A DNA stretch of 64,000 nucleotides from Adiantum capillus-veneris (Eukaryota > Streptophyta > Polypodiopsida > Polypodiales > Pteridaceae), in contig CM043945.1 of NCBI GenBank assembly GCA_014529385.2, forward strand, positions 148,849,241-148,913,240, read 5' to 3'. Below the pieces are notes generated by a model. The model did no database searches and was not told the origin of the DNA. It was given only the letters and a program-made list of their open reading frames with translations. Shown here one piece after another: positions 1 to 9,881 of the stretch. Position 1 is the first letter of the stretch. Every line of letters begins with the position of its first letter. A program made the position numbers and the translations under genes.

Positions 1-74
1 AACAACTCATAGGAGAAGCACAAAGTGCCTCTTGGGCTTAGTGCAGGGCGATTCCCCGACAACGGCGCCAAAAA
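1..74 (-). mobile_element. Leader edge of a WIPK-family LTR retrotransposon (copy A)
   Basis: This is the internal side of an element read on the minus strand; the rest lies left of the window. The sequence matches 57628-57697, the same place in the full-length copy at 49618-58364. It carries the primer-binding site just inside the LTR. No coding part of this copy is visible, so its family membership rests on LTR and leader similarity. Confidence 0.85.
50..70 (-). promoter_or_regulatory. Primer-binding site, tRNA-Asp type (copy A)
   Basis: The minus strand reads TGGCGCCGTTGTCGGGGAAT, complementary to the 3' end of plant tRNA-Asp apart from a few positions. It lies four bases inside the LTR, where minus-strand cDNA synthesis would start. 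This fixes the LTR at 75-659 as a 5' LTR in minus orientation. Confidence 0.85.
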
Positions 75-659
75 TGTGGGCTCCTTGCTGCACTGTCGAA
101 GCAAGGGACTTGCCGATACACCGTGTGCGAGCCACAAATGGCTCCAAGCACACAACAAGACTAATCTAGCAAGCTCAAGAGAGCAAAGGGTGTGTCACTC
201 ACCACTCTACGCTCGCCTTCGTGGTGGATTCCTCGCCGCGATGAAGAAGAAGCTTCAGTCGTGCCGCGCTCAACCGCTTCGCCGCCATCGTGCCTTCGTA
301 ATGCTCGATCGCACACACACTCTCCCTCTCTCTCTCTCTCACATACACACACACACAAGGAGGTGAAGAAGAAGAAGATGTAGATGGAGATGGAGCAAGA
401 GCACTCTTCTATTGCACAAATGAGAGAATGAGTGAATTTTAGGTTTAGTTGGCTTTTATATGAGCTCACCCCATTCACACTTGGGCGCCCATGCTTAGCC
501 AACTAATCCCTTGAATGTCCCACTTAGAGTGCGCCTCTCATCGGCGATCACTCTAACCCTTTTCCTATTGGTTCGACAAGCCCGGTACCTGACTCTACCA
601 AATACATAATACACGTCCGTCGTAGGTGATGGGGTGTCCGTGAGCCGTGAGGGTTAACA
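75..659 (-). mobile_element. 5' LTR of WIPK-family element copy A
   Basis: On the plus strand it runs from TGTGGGCTCC to GGGTTAACA, so on its own strand it starts TGTTAACC and ends with CACA. It is closely similar to the LTRs at 49618-50204 and 57698-58364. A TATA-like CATATAAAAG lies at about 453-466 on the minus strand. Short CT and CA tracts at about 311-358 correspond to the much longer ones in 57941-58045. The partner LTR is outside the window, so the target duplication (candidate ATGAA at 660-664) cannot be confirmed. Confidence 0.88.
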
Positions 660-942
660 ATGAAGTGTTGCCATTGAGTGCTTATGAGAGACAATTGCCA
701 CGAGGAACCGTTATTACCAATGAAACAAGAGATTTGGTATATGCCTTTTGGACATCAGAGAGCAGAGTTTCACCCAACAAGAAAGACATATGCAAGATGA
801 GAATTGGAAGGAAAAGTGTCGTCAAACATCCTATACATCTACTTGACGAATCTCAGGTACCAACAACTTCTAGTAATTGTTCATCTTGTTTGGTGCTACT
901 TAAGGCTTATTTGGTCCAGACAGTACCAAATTTGGTAGTCTG

Positions 943-2290
943 ATGTACGGCAGAGGGTGTTTACAGTACCAAAGAATATCTATAAAGTACCAAATCCTAG
1001 ATATCGACTGCCAAAGCCTATCCATAGAGTTTAAAACCCTCTCTATAGAGTACCAAAGCCTAATTATCCAGTACCAATGGCTATGTATAGAGAACCAAAA
1101 GTCTATTTACAGAGTACCAAACTGAACGGATACCACCAAAGACTCTCTGTAGAGTACCAAATCCTATCACTATAGGACCAGGATCTATTTACAGGGTACC
1201 CCACACTTCTGATAGTACGAAAGCCTATATGTAGAGCACCAAATCATGTCTATTGAGTACCAAAGGCTATCTATGGAGTACCAAAGCACATCAATAGAGT
1301 ACCAAATCCGGTGTATCTAGTACCAAAGCATAGGTATGGAGTACCAAAGCAGATCTGTAGAGTACCAAATCCGGTATATCGAGTACAAAATCCTAGCTAT
1401 CGAGTGCTAAAGCCTTTCCATAGAGTTTCAAACCCTCTCGATAGAGTACCAATACCTATTTATCCAGTACCAATGCCTATGTATAGAGAACCAAAAACTA
1501 TTTACAAAGTACCAAACTCATCGGATACCACCAAAGACTATCTGTAGAGTACCAAATATTCTCTGTAGAGTACCAAATCCTATTTGTAGAGTACCAAAGC
1601 CTATCACTATAGGACCAAAGTCTATTTACAGGGTACCCCACACTTCTGATAGTACCAAAGCCTATATGTAGAGTACCAAATACTGTCTATTGAGTACCAA
1701 AGGCTATCTATAAAGTACCAAAGCACATATGTAGGGTACCAAATCCGGTATATCGAGTACCAAAGCCTATATGGAGTACCAACTCAGATCTGTAGAGTAC
1801 CAAATCCGGTATATCAAGTACAAAATCCTAGCGATCGAGTGCCAAAGCCTATCCATAGAGTTTCAAATCCTCTTGACAAAGTACCAAAACCTATTTATCC
1901 AGTACCAATGCCTATGTATAGAGAACCAAAGTCTATTTACAGAGTACCAAACTCATCGGATACCACCAAACACTATCTGTAGAGTACCAAATCCACTCTG
2001 AAGAGTACTAGATCCTATCTGTAGAGTACCAAAGCCTACCACTATAGGACCAAAGTCTATTTATAGGGTACCCCACACTTCTGATAGTACCAAAGCCTAT
2101 ATGTAGAGTACCAAACTCATCGGATACCACCAAAGACTATCTGTAGAGTACCAAATCCTCTCTGAAGAGTATCAGATCCTATCTGTAGAGTACCAAAGCC
2201 TACCACTATAGGACCAAAGTATATTTACAGGGTACCCCACACTTCTGATAGTACCAAAGCCTATATGTAGAGTACCAAATAATATCTATA
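943..2290 (+). repeat. GTACCAAA minisatellite filling the transposase intron
   Basis: Units of about 20-22 bp of the form CTATCTGTAGAGTACCAAAT are repeated with many variants. A higher-order period is also visible: the block ACCCCACACTTCTGATAG recurs at 1198, 1635, 2070 and 2234, so two units are about 436 bp long and one is shortened to 164 bp. The array lies wholly inside the intron 857-2558. Short open frames here are translations of the repeat and not genes. Confidence 0.9.
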
Positions 2291-2329
2291 GAGTACTAAA
2301 GCCTAACGACATTACCAAATCTATGGTAC

Positions 2330-2475
2330 CATATTTGGAACTTTTTGGTACTGTTGAACTTGGGTGCACGTCTGTCCACTATTACAGTACCAAATTTGGT
2401 ACTTTTGGGTACTGTTGAACTTGGGTGCACATCTGTCCACTATTATAGTACCATATTTGGAACTGTCGAAAGCTA
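2330..2475 (+). repeat. Two copies of a hairpin-forming GGTACTG...CAGTACC unit
   Basis: Each unit of about 60-70 bp starts with TTTTTGGTACTG and ends with CAGTACCAAATTTGG, so the two ends are complementary and enclose a loop of about 30 bases (GAACTTGGGTGCACGTCTGT and following). The same unit occurs at 4730-5100 and, on the other strand, at 6400-6480. Confidence 0.8.
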
Positions 2476-4574
2476 GTTTTGGCAATATTGCAGTAGTGAA
2501 ATTTTACCAGTACCATGATGTTGGTTTTTTTCTGAATCATTTTGTTTTTGTGCCATAGGTTGACCTGTACCAAAGATTCAAGAAGGCTCACCCAACAGTG
2601 GTAGTGTCTCTTTGATGCTTCGAGGCATTGAAGCCATACTTTGTACGAAAGTTGAAGGACGGAGATACTTGCTGCTGTGTGGTTCATGTGCAGATGCTCT
2701 ATTTCAAAGAGGCCCTTAATCAAATGCGGCAGAACAAGTTCGGGCACCACGGGAAAGGTCACCTTTGCACTTGCTCCGTTTGTTGCAGAGGTGATGAGAG
2801 AGGAACGTGTTTTGCAAACCAAGCAGTGTGTCAGCACATCACCGTTATGTGGGAATCCATCATGTGCCCAAAGCCTCCAAATTGTGAATACCATGCAAAG
2901 AAATGCTTGATGGGGGACTGCTCACAATGTGGAGTACGGAGGTTGACATTTTGTCCCGATGAGATAGCAGAGGATAGCAAGGAGGTGTCTGTGAAGGTTT
3001 TCATGGAGGTTGGAACAGGACAGGTTCACGAAGGTGGGAGTGAGAAGAAGAGAAAGGACTTGATTGTGCAACGGATGAAAAGTGGGACTTTTCTTAGCCT
3101 ATTTTCAGCCCATCTAATAGGCTTCATCAGGCACAACTTTTTCTTCCGCTAGCAAGCCCAACAATTCAAGGACTGTTTGTAGAATTTTCCTAGCAACGTT
3201 GTAGTATCTGTTATTGACTTTGCGGAGAATTATTCCTTTAAAGTTCAGAATGAAATTCAGTCAATGCATTGGTGGTCTACCCAAGTCACAATACTTGTGC
3301 ACATCACTTATTTAAGATATGCAGTAGGTGGTACACAGAAGACGCTACACTTCTACATATCGGATGACAAGCAGCATGACACATTGTTTGTACAACATTG
3401 TTTCTTGCTGCATGACAAGTGGCTGAAAGAACGAGGACATTCTCTGCAACAACATTGGGTTTGGTTAGATGGTGCTGCTTCACAATTCAAGGCCCGTAGA
3501 CCTTACTATTTTGTGGCCAGGTACTATCAAATGACAGGCTTGCACATGATGCATAACTTCTCTGCATCCGGCCATGGAAAAGGTGAACATGATGGGGCAG
3601 GGGCAGTCATCAAGAGAACTTTGACGCATGAGGAATTGAAACCAGATGGCTGGCATATGAAGTGTGCAGCCGATGTTGTCAACTTTTTGAAAGCAACTTT
3701 TCAGCCAAGAGAACAGTCTCAGAGGTGTAATACGCAAAGAGTCTTTTGGCTTATTGGCGTGAATGAAGTGCAACACAATCTGCAATGGGACTGTGAGCGC
3801 ATCGTTGGCTCCCGCTCATTTCATTGTGCTGATGGCTATTCACAGGACAACCGCACCGCCATACGCTTTCGATCACTTTCATGCTTTTGTGATCCGTGTA
3901 TGCGTGGGTTGTGGAGAAGATGCAGGAACAGAATGCACATTGAAGAATGGAAATATGTTTGCATCAAACCATTGCCAGAGTACGGGGATACAATTAGGGA
4001 TAACGAATCAGATGACGAGGAGGAGGGTGGAGATTCAACATCGATTCTGATGAGCCAAGTGTCCAACCTGCCACTATATGAAGGATGCCCTGAAATGTTA
4101 AGTGGCATACTGTCCATAGGGGATAATTTTGCAGTAAAAGCAGCTGAGGCAAACGAAGACTTCTACATTATCAAATGCACAGAAGTGTTGTACCAAACGG
4201 TGAAAGCACAAAAGGATACGTGGCATAACAAAATTGTTAGAGGAGGGAAGGTTGTTGAAGGCTTTTTTTATGGCCAAGTTGAAGGAAAAGCTGATACATA
4301 CCGGCTATTGGATCACACATCTCCGGTAATGATCTACTCACATCTTGTTAGGGCCATACGTTTCCCGATGGAGCCTATTGCAGGATCCCTAGGTCAAATT
4401 TTACAATACAAGTTGTCTACTGAAGTATATGAGAGGATATACAATAGCATGCCATATCATGATGATGAGAGCGACGAAGGTGCGTCCATGTTACTTGAGG
4501 GCAATGAGAAGTCCTGATTGAACAACTAAATCCGATAGTCAATAGTACCAAATCTGGTAGTCAACAGTACCAAG

Positions 4575-4858
4575 TGTATTCCGCACTATGTGCTTTTTAG
4601 TGACTGAGTCAACTTGATTTTTTGGCCCTGAGCTTTATCTGTTCTCTCTATCTAGTTCTGTGTTGGTATGTTACCTTTCATTACATTATTGTTTCAGTTG
4701 TCCTCACTATATGTGCATTTGGTACATTTTGGTACTGTTGAACTTGGGTGCTTCTCTGTCCACTATTACAGTACCAAATTTGGTACTTTTTGGTACTGTT
4801 GAACTTGGGTGCACGTCTGTCCACTGTTACAGTACCAAATTGGAACTGCTTGAACTTG
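4575..4858 (+). repeat. Left arm of a 2-kb inverted repeat
   Basis: This starts TGTATTCCGCACTATGTGCT and runs inward to GCTTGAACTTG. The reverse complement is found at 6387-6622 with few differences; this arm has one extra hairpin unit. It begins 58 bases after the transposase stop codon. The arms could be the terminal repeats of an inserted element or a duplicated 3' region shared by two convergent genes. Confidence 0.82.
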
Positions 4859-5100
4859 TTGTATCACTTATGGTTTACTTTATTGCTCTATTTGGTTCTG
4901 TGTTGGTATGCTACCTTTCATTACATTACTGTTTCAGTTGTCCTCACTATATCTCTACTTTCTGGTATTGTTGAACTTGGGTGCACGTCGGTCCACTATT
5001 ACAGTACCAAATTTGGTACTTTTTGGTACTGTGTTGAACTTGGGTGCACTCCTGTCCACTATTACAGTACCAAATTTGGTACAATTTGGTACTCTTTGAA
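4730..5100 (+). repeat. Tandem GGTACTG...CAGTACC hairpin units
   Basis: Four units of about 65 bp share the core GTTGAACTTGGGTGC, each bounded by complementary GGTACTG and CAGTACC ends. Two lie in the left inverted-repeat arm, and two more follow a second copy of the segment TGTTGGTATG..CCTTTCATTAC at about 4901-4925. No coding capacity is seen in 4860-5400. Confidence 0.8.
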
Positions 5101-5416
5101 CTTGCTGTATCACTTATGGTTTACTTTATTTCTTGGTATTTTTCAGTTTGTCTATTCTTATTTGATACGACCACCTTGAGCAATGTCTAGAACTACGTTG
5201 ATAACATGAAAGGTATGCCAAACATAGATGCTATCTGCCTTAAAAAATTAAAATGTTGGGCAACCTCGTTAGCTCCAAAAGGTTTCAACAGATTTAGTCA
5301 GACGTTTCAACAGTAGAGATCAAGATACCAAGACAGTCTGAACAAGAGAAGTGGTTTTCCATTATGTATAGTATCGGGTTACAAAATTCCACTATTTACA
5401 TGATTATGGCAATCTG

Positions 5417-6273
5417 CTACATCGGGGGATCAAATTTATAGGAGGACCCCTCCATCTGTATGAAGTAATCAGTAATGTACCCAGAAATATCGTCTTCAGT
5501 GTCAAAGATTGGGTTTTTGCGAGTGTACACTGTTGGGTACCGATCCCTTATCCACCCGAGCAACCAAGGCAAAACAAAATCCAGCAAGTAAAACGGATAA
5601 TCGGTTCCTACTACCATGGGATCGTATGATCAGATTGCCATACAGTTTTCATAGTCATTTTCAAGACTTGTATCTACAATCATCTACAAGAATAGTGTTG
5701 TTGGCATCGTACTTCGGGTGCCTTGCCCACAGCATCCGTAGCTTCTTCAGGAAAACGGGCTTATCGACCATGTGTTTGGGCACAAACGGCACCTCCGACA
5801 TACAGGGCCACCATATTTCACAGTCCTCTTGGGAGAGAATATATGCTAATGCCAAAAAACGAGGTTAGAGGTATGCGTAACTTATGTCCTGCAACATTCA
5901 AAGCGGGCATGCTTTACCTGCAAAATATTTTTGCCTTCTATGGTTGGGGAAGCACGCGTTCACCATGTGTAACAGTTTTTCCCTTCTACAGCAGGACCAC
6001 AACACTAGGCTGGCTCTCTGTTTAAGCCGTAGGATGAACTGCTCCGCATCCGGCCTTACAAGACAAATTACATTCTTTTGGAGATAGACTACCCGTGGCG
6101 TGTGCTCCTTTGGCAGGCACTCAAGTTCCTCAGGGATTTTGCTGCAGGGTTAGTAGCACGCCATTAAGATCAAGCACAATCATCCGCCCGCATCTAGCAG
6201 CCACATCAGGCTGCAACAATGTGCTTGCCGGTGTCTCGTCTAGCCACCAACTTACTACAGCACCAACAAACAT
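5417..6273 (-). pseudogene. FCP1/NIF-type HAD phosphatase-like pseudogene
   Basis: Read on the minus strand, a segment with RMIVLDLNGVLL (about 6155-6190) matches the N-terminal DxDGTL motif of FCP1/SCP-type phosphatases. It is followed by VRPDAEQFILRLK-like and WSCCRREKLLHMV segments. After a putative intron (GTAAAG...GCATTAG) comes PVFLKKLRMLWARHP and NTILVDDCRYKS (about 5661-5760), the typical C-terminal NTILVDDSxxK block of the NIF domain. The last piece, VVGTDYPFYLLDFVLPWL, ends at the TAG at 5417. Catalysis in this family needs two Asp in DxDx(T/V); here the second is Asn. A frame change near 6140, one near 5660 and an in-frame TGA near 5620 break the gene. It lies entirely between the inverted-repeat arms, opposite in strand to the transposase. 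The start is uncertain. Confidence 0.7.
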
Positions 6274-6386
6274 AATGAGTGGGGAGAAATACACAGTGCA
6301 AACATCATATCTAAAACAGAAAACTGGTCTAAAAACTACCAAATTTGGTATTGTATTGCACAAGTGATAAGGACTATCCGAAATCG

Positions 6387-6622
6387 CAAGTTCAAGAAGT
6401 ACCAAATTGGTACTGTAATAGTGGACAGACGTGCACCCAAGTTCAACAATACCAAAAAGTACCAAATTTGGTACTGTAATGCACATATAGTGAGGACAAC
6501 TGAAAAAATAATGTAACAAAAGGTAACATACCAACACAGAACTAGATAGAGAGAACAGATAAAGCTCAGGGCCAAAAAATCAAGTTGACTCAGTCACTAA
6601 AAAGCACAAAGTGCGGAATACA
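6387..6622 (-). repeat. Right arm of the 2-kb inverted repeat
   Basis: This is the reverse complement of 4575-4858 minus one hairpin unit. Read on the minus strand it also starts TGTATTCCGCACTTTGTGCT. It ends 15 bases from the stop codon of the minus-strand gene at 6638. No clear target duplication flanks the pair. Confidence 0.82.
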
Positions 6623-6637
6623 ATAGATTCTCACTGG

Positions 6638-7320
6638 CTACAGTTTGCATGCACGGGATAATTGATCACGGGCGCGATTGCGCTTCTTTCTCTGCAAACA
6701 GAAAAGTTCCTGCAGGGTCATGAAATCAAGGGAATCACCTCTCCGCTTCGAAACAACATCGGCAGCAGTAGAGTCAACGCCCCCGTCGGTGCTGTCCACA
6801 ATAGTATCATTCGCAAGTACTTCTTCCTGCTCATCCTCGGCCTCCCTCCGATCTTTGTTGCCTTCCGACCCCTCTTTGACCTCCCCTTCACTCCCCTTTG
6901 TGGTTTCCACCCCCTCCCCAACACCCCCCTTTGTGGGTTCTTCCTCTCCCTTCTTGGCCGTTGCTTCATCGAGCTTTGTGTTGGCAGCATCCTGGCTTTC
7001 CTCCGCATCCAACTCCACAACAACAGTGACTTTACCTTCCTCTTTGTCCTTAGTCTTTTTACCATCTCTGGCCTCCTCCTCACTTTTACTTTCGCTGTCA
7101 CCTGTCTTTTTATAATCTCTGGCCTCCTCCTCACTTTTACTTTCGCTATCACCTGTTGCCTCACATCTTTGCCCCGTCACATTGTCTTTCCCTACAGAAT
7201 TACCTTGCTTCAGATCGTGGAGAACATCTGATATCTCCCTTGTCACCTCATCCACGTCCCATATTCGACTTGCAGCCGACTTTGTGGTGTGCTTGTCAGC
7301 AACTGCAACATCCTGCTCCT
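6638..7320 (-). CDS. Last exon of gene G: acidic, repeat-containing tail
   Basis: About 227 residues run from the acceptor at 7320 to the stop at 6638. The sequence begins EEQDVAVADKHTTKSAASR, then contains VDEVTREISDVLHDLKQG. Next come two tandem copies of a 17-residue unit TGDSESKSEEEARDYKK (the second with G for Y), then a long Glu/Lys/Gly-rich low-complexity stretch with TKGGVGEGVETTKGSEGE. A final segment, DFMTLQELFCLQRKKRNRAR, looks like a short helix with a basic end. There is no catalytic motif. The exon is open throughout, unlike the upstream exons. The composition suggests a disordered nuclear or scaffolding tail, which is inference only. Confidence 0.55.
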
Positions 7321-7416
7321 CTGCAAACACAAACAAAGACAACACATACTAACTTGTATGAAAACCTCACTGAGTTGCAAGTGCGCATATGTATTAAAAA
7401 ATGCACACATACTTAC

Positions 7417-7806
7417 TCTTGACAACTTGAAGCCCACTGGCCCAGGACTTTGCCAAATCAGAGATTACCATATTACAACCCAGCTTGACACACTGATCCC
7501 TGCTTTGTAAAACAGAGCACTGAAGCAGAAGGGATGATACTGGTGTCGGCACTCTAGCATGAAGGTTCCGACTACATGTGCGCACTCCAAGGGCTCACCG
7601 CATGCAACACACATACCAAACACCGGGATCACATTTACCGAATCATTAACCCGGGGCCTAGGATATAGTAGGAACCTCTTCCCAAGCCTGATATCAGACA
7701 ACATCTCCTTCACAAATAGGGTATGCTCTTGACCTTCCTTCCATTTTTTCTCCAGAGTGTCATACTCAGCTTGTTGACAACCAGCGGTCCCAATTAGTTT
7801 CAAAAA
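7417..7806 (-). CDS. Gene G exon with RING-like zinc-binding cluster
   Basis: After the acceptor at 7806 the frame reads LEKKWKEGQEHTLFVKEML, then IRLGKRFLLYPRPRVNDS, then a Cys/His cluster: CVACGEPLEC, H, LECRHQYHPFC. The pattern C-x2-C ... C-x-H-x2-H-x2-C resembles a RING or related cross-braced zinc finger, as found in many ubiquitin ligases. The expected last pair may be the C-x4-C (QCVKLGCN) lying in another frame at about 7480, so one frameshift is likely near 7510. The exon then ends at AAGA|GTAAGT. The ubiquitin-ligase role is only suggested by the Cys/His spacing. Confidence 0.45.
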
Positions 7807-7809
7807 CTA

Positions 7810-8795
7810 CCAAGAAGTCATACTGAGACTGGTACTTCTAAGTACTGTACTACGAAACAGAACCCAAACTACCAAAACCACCAAAACTACCAAAAACTAC
7901 CAAACTCGGGAATCATATAGTACCAAAAACATATAAATACCCTCAATGCAGAACTAAACTACCCAAACCTTATCAAAACTACCAAAAGCCACTTTTTGCA
8001 GCACTTTCAAATAGTACCTAAAAGTACCAAAATCAAACTACCAAACAAGCTTTTTGCATCACTTTCAAATAGTACCTAAAAGTACCCAAAACTACCAAAA
8101 CTACCAAAATTAAACTACCAAACAAGCTTTTTGCAGCACTTTCAAATAGTACCTAAAAGTACCAAAACTACCAAAACTACCAAACCCACTTTTTGCAGCA
8201 CTTTCAAATAGTACCTAAAAGTACCAAAACTACCAAATCAAACTACAGAAGCCACTTTTTGCAGCACTTTCTAATAGTACCTAAAAGTACCAAAAGTACC
8301 AAAACTCCCAAAATCAAACTTTCAAATAGTACCAAAACAACCAAAACTACCAAGACTACCAAAGAAACACTTTTTGCAGCACTTTCAAAAACTACCAAAA
8401 TTACCAAAATCAAACTACCAATTACACTTTTGCAGCACTTTCAAATAGTACCAAAGTTAGCAAAACTACCAAAGCTATCAGAATAAAACTACCATAACAT
8501 CTTTTGCAGCACTTTCAAAAAGTACCTTAAAGTACCAAAACTTCTTCATAGTACCAGAAATACCAAACCATAAGACAGAAGGAAACCATAAACTACCTAG
8601 AATAAAAACAGTTCTACCATGAGTACCTAATACTACCAATCCCACCAAACCAAGCATAAACATTTCTATCAAAGGTACCTAACACTACCAATCCCACCAA
8701 ACCAAGCATAAACAGTTCTACCCAAGGTACCTAACACTACCAATCCCACCAAACCAAGCATAAACAGTTCTACCAAAAACTCCCAAAAATACCAA
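7810..8795 (+). repeat. ACTACCAAAA / GTACC minisatellite in a gene G intron
   Basis: The repeated block CTTTTTGCAGCACTTTCAAA followed by TAGTACCTAAAAGTACCAAA and several ACTACCAAA units recurs about every 60-110 bp from 7990 to 8530. From 8640 to 8775 three copies of a block of about 61 bp contain CCTAACACTACCAATCCC and CCAAGCATAAACAGTTCT. The array fills the intron between the exons at 8799 and 7806. It shares the GTACCAAA core with the transposase intron but not the same unit. Confidence 0.85.
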
Positions 8796-8798
8796 CAC

Positions 8799-9681
8799 CT
8801 GTTGCTCTAGAATCTCCTTGTCGAGCAATGACGTATCTTCACTGATTCCGTATCGACGTAGCATCCTTCGACTGGCAGCCAAATCAGCTTCTATCACATT
8901 GATTTCTGCGTCATTGCCAGTGTTGGCCTCTCTCAGTGTTTCCAGTTGGGTCTCATATTCCTTGATGTCGTCCATAATCTGCTTGACAAGTTTATTGGAA
9001 CCCTCTGCCCTCAAGAGTGTTTCCTTCTTCTTCTTCAGAGACATTGTCAGCTCTTTCAGCCTATCGGCTACCCCGACACATGTCCGAGGGACTCTCCCAA
9101 CCATAGCTTCAAGGTCCGCAATATAATCAGGTGTCTTCTCCTCATGATGCTGTGGGGGACTTTCTGTGTAGGGGGCATACTACCGACTGGCGTAAGTCGG
9201 GGCTTCTTGGTATTTGATGGGTGGACTCCTTGGGACGCACTGTTTTCCTTTCGCCAATTCTCAACCTTCTTTTCCAAGCCTCCTGGTCGGGAGGAACACA
9301 TGTTGAGTACACTCTCACCAAACCTGGCCCATGCAACCTTGTGGCCCGCAGGGTCCTTTGTGGCTGCATGACACTTCTCATATGCAAAACAGCGGGAAAA
9401 TTTTGTAGTGATCTACCCACATGATGGTGGGGCTTGGTACACCTTATGGAACAGGAACCTGCATTCATCCTGAAGCCGTGGATGCACGTGATTTAAATAA
9501 ATCTTTGTCTTCTTCTGGCTAGAATTCCTGAATACAGTGAGCCATTGGTCATCGGGGATGTCATCTTCCGTAAGATCCTTTGGCAGCACCCCCTCCATGC
9601 TCAATCCATACTCATCATGAAGCTCTTGTGCTGTATAGCATAACTTTGTCAAGATAGGGTACTCCTCCATCTTGTTTTTTC
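8799..9681 (-). CDS. Gene G core exon: conserved domain plus coiled coil
   Basis: From the acceptor at 9681 the frame reads LCYTAQELHDEYGLSMEGVL, then PRLQDECRFLFHKVYQAP, a TAG stop at 9413, then DPAGHKVAWARFGESVL and LEKKVENWRKEN. The homologous stretch at 58880-59310 reads LCYTREEFHEEHGLILEGKL, ECRLLFHKVYQA and IDKKVKNWLEI in the same order, so this is a real conserved domain. After a frame change near 9150, a heptad-rich stretch of about 100 residues (RLKELTMSLKKKKETLLR ... KEYETQLETLREAN) looks like a coiled coil. It ends at the donor at 8799. Function is unknown. Confidence 0.6.
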
Positions 9682-9855
9682 CTGCGATGTGGAAACAACA
9701 CGCAAGTAAAGACATGCCCTCATTATCTGCCTCATTTCAGTTGTGCAAAACAAAACACATGGAATGAAATGAATGTATCTCATTCAGGTGACAATTGCAA
9801 AATTCAGTTGTGTACAAAGCCAAATTTGGTAGTGGTTAGTATCAAATTTGGTACT

Positions 9856-9881
9856 GGTTAGTACCAAATTTGGTACTAACC
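9856..9881. repeat. Perfect 26-bp palindrome in a gene G intron
   Basis: GGTTAGTACC, AAATTT and GGTACTAACC follow one another to make a perfect palindrome, embedded in further TTTGGTA repeats (9820-9892). It uses the same GGTACC-type ends as the hairpin units elsewhere and may be a remnant of one. The surrounding intron (9690-10170) shows nothing else. Confidence 0.8.

Larger units (their letters stand above)
660..4517 (+). pseudogene. DDE-type transposase-like pseudogene of the DFAENY / SDGA-QFK / HGKG family
   Basis: There are two exons: 660-856 and 2559-4517. The intron has clean borders (CTCAG|GTACCA and GCCATAG|GTTGAC), and the reading phase continues exactly across it. Exon 1 has the conserved SRVSPNKKDICK stretch. 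Exon 2 has a Cys/His-rich region at about 2740-2970, then DFAENYSFKVQNEIQS at about 3219, WLDGAASQFK at about 3465 and SGHGKGEHDGAGAVIKR at about 3567. I recall this order in predicted proteins of cnidarians and insects that look like RNase-H-fold transposases, with candidate acidic residues in each motif; this is memory, not a search. Three in-frame stops break exon 2: TGA 2613, TAG 3150 and TAG 3177. The remaining frame is open for about 420 codons after the last stop, so decay is recent. The N-terminus is cut off by the LTR ending at 659. Confidence 0.72.

Noticed and set aside
943-2001. Short plus-strand frames with YQIxSIEYQ-type repeats
   Set aside because: They are read from the intron minisatellite and change with each unit; splice sites remove the region.
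2382-2894. 170-codon minus-strand frame opposite transposase exon 2
   Set aside because: The plus strand has the recognisable conserved motifs and splice continuity; the minus frame includes hairpin repeats and has no motif.
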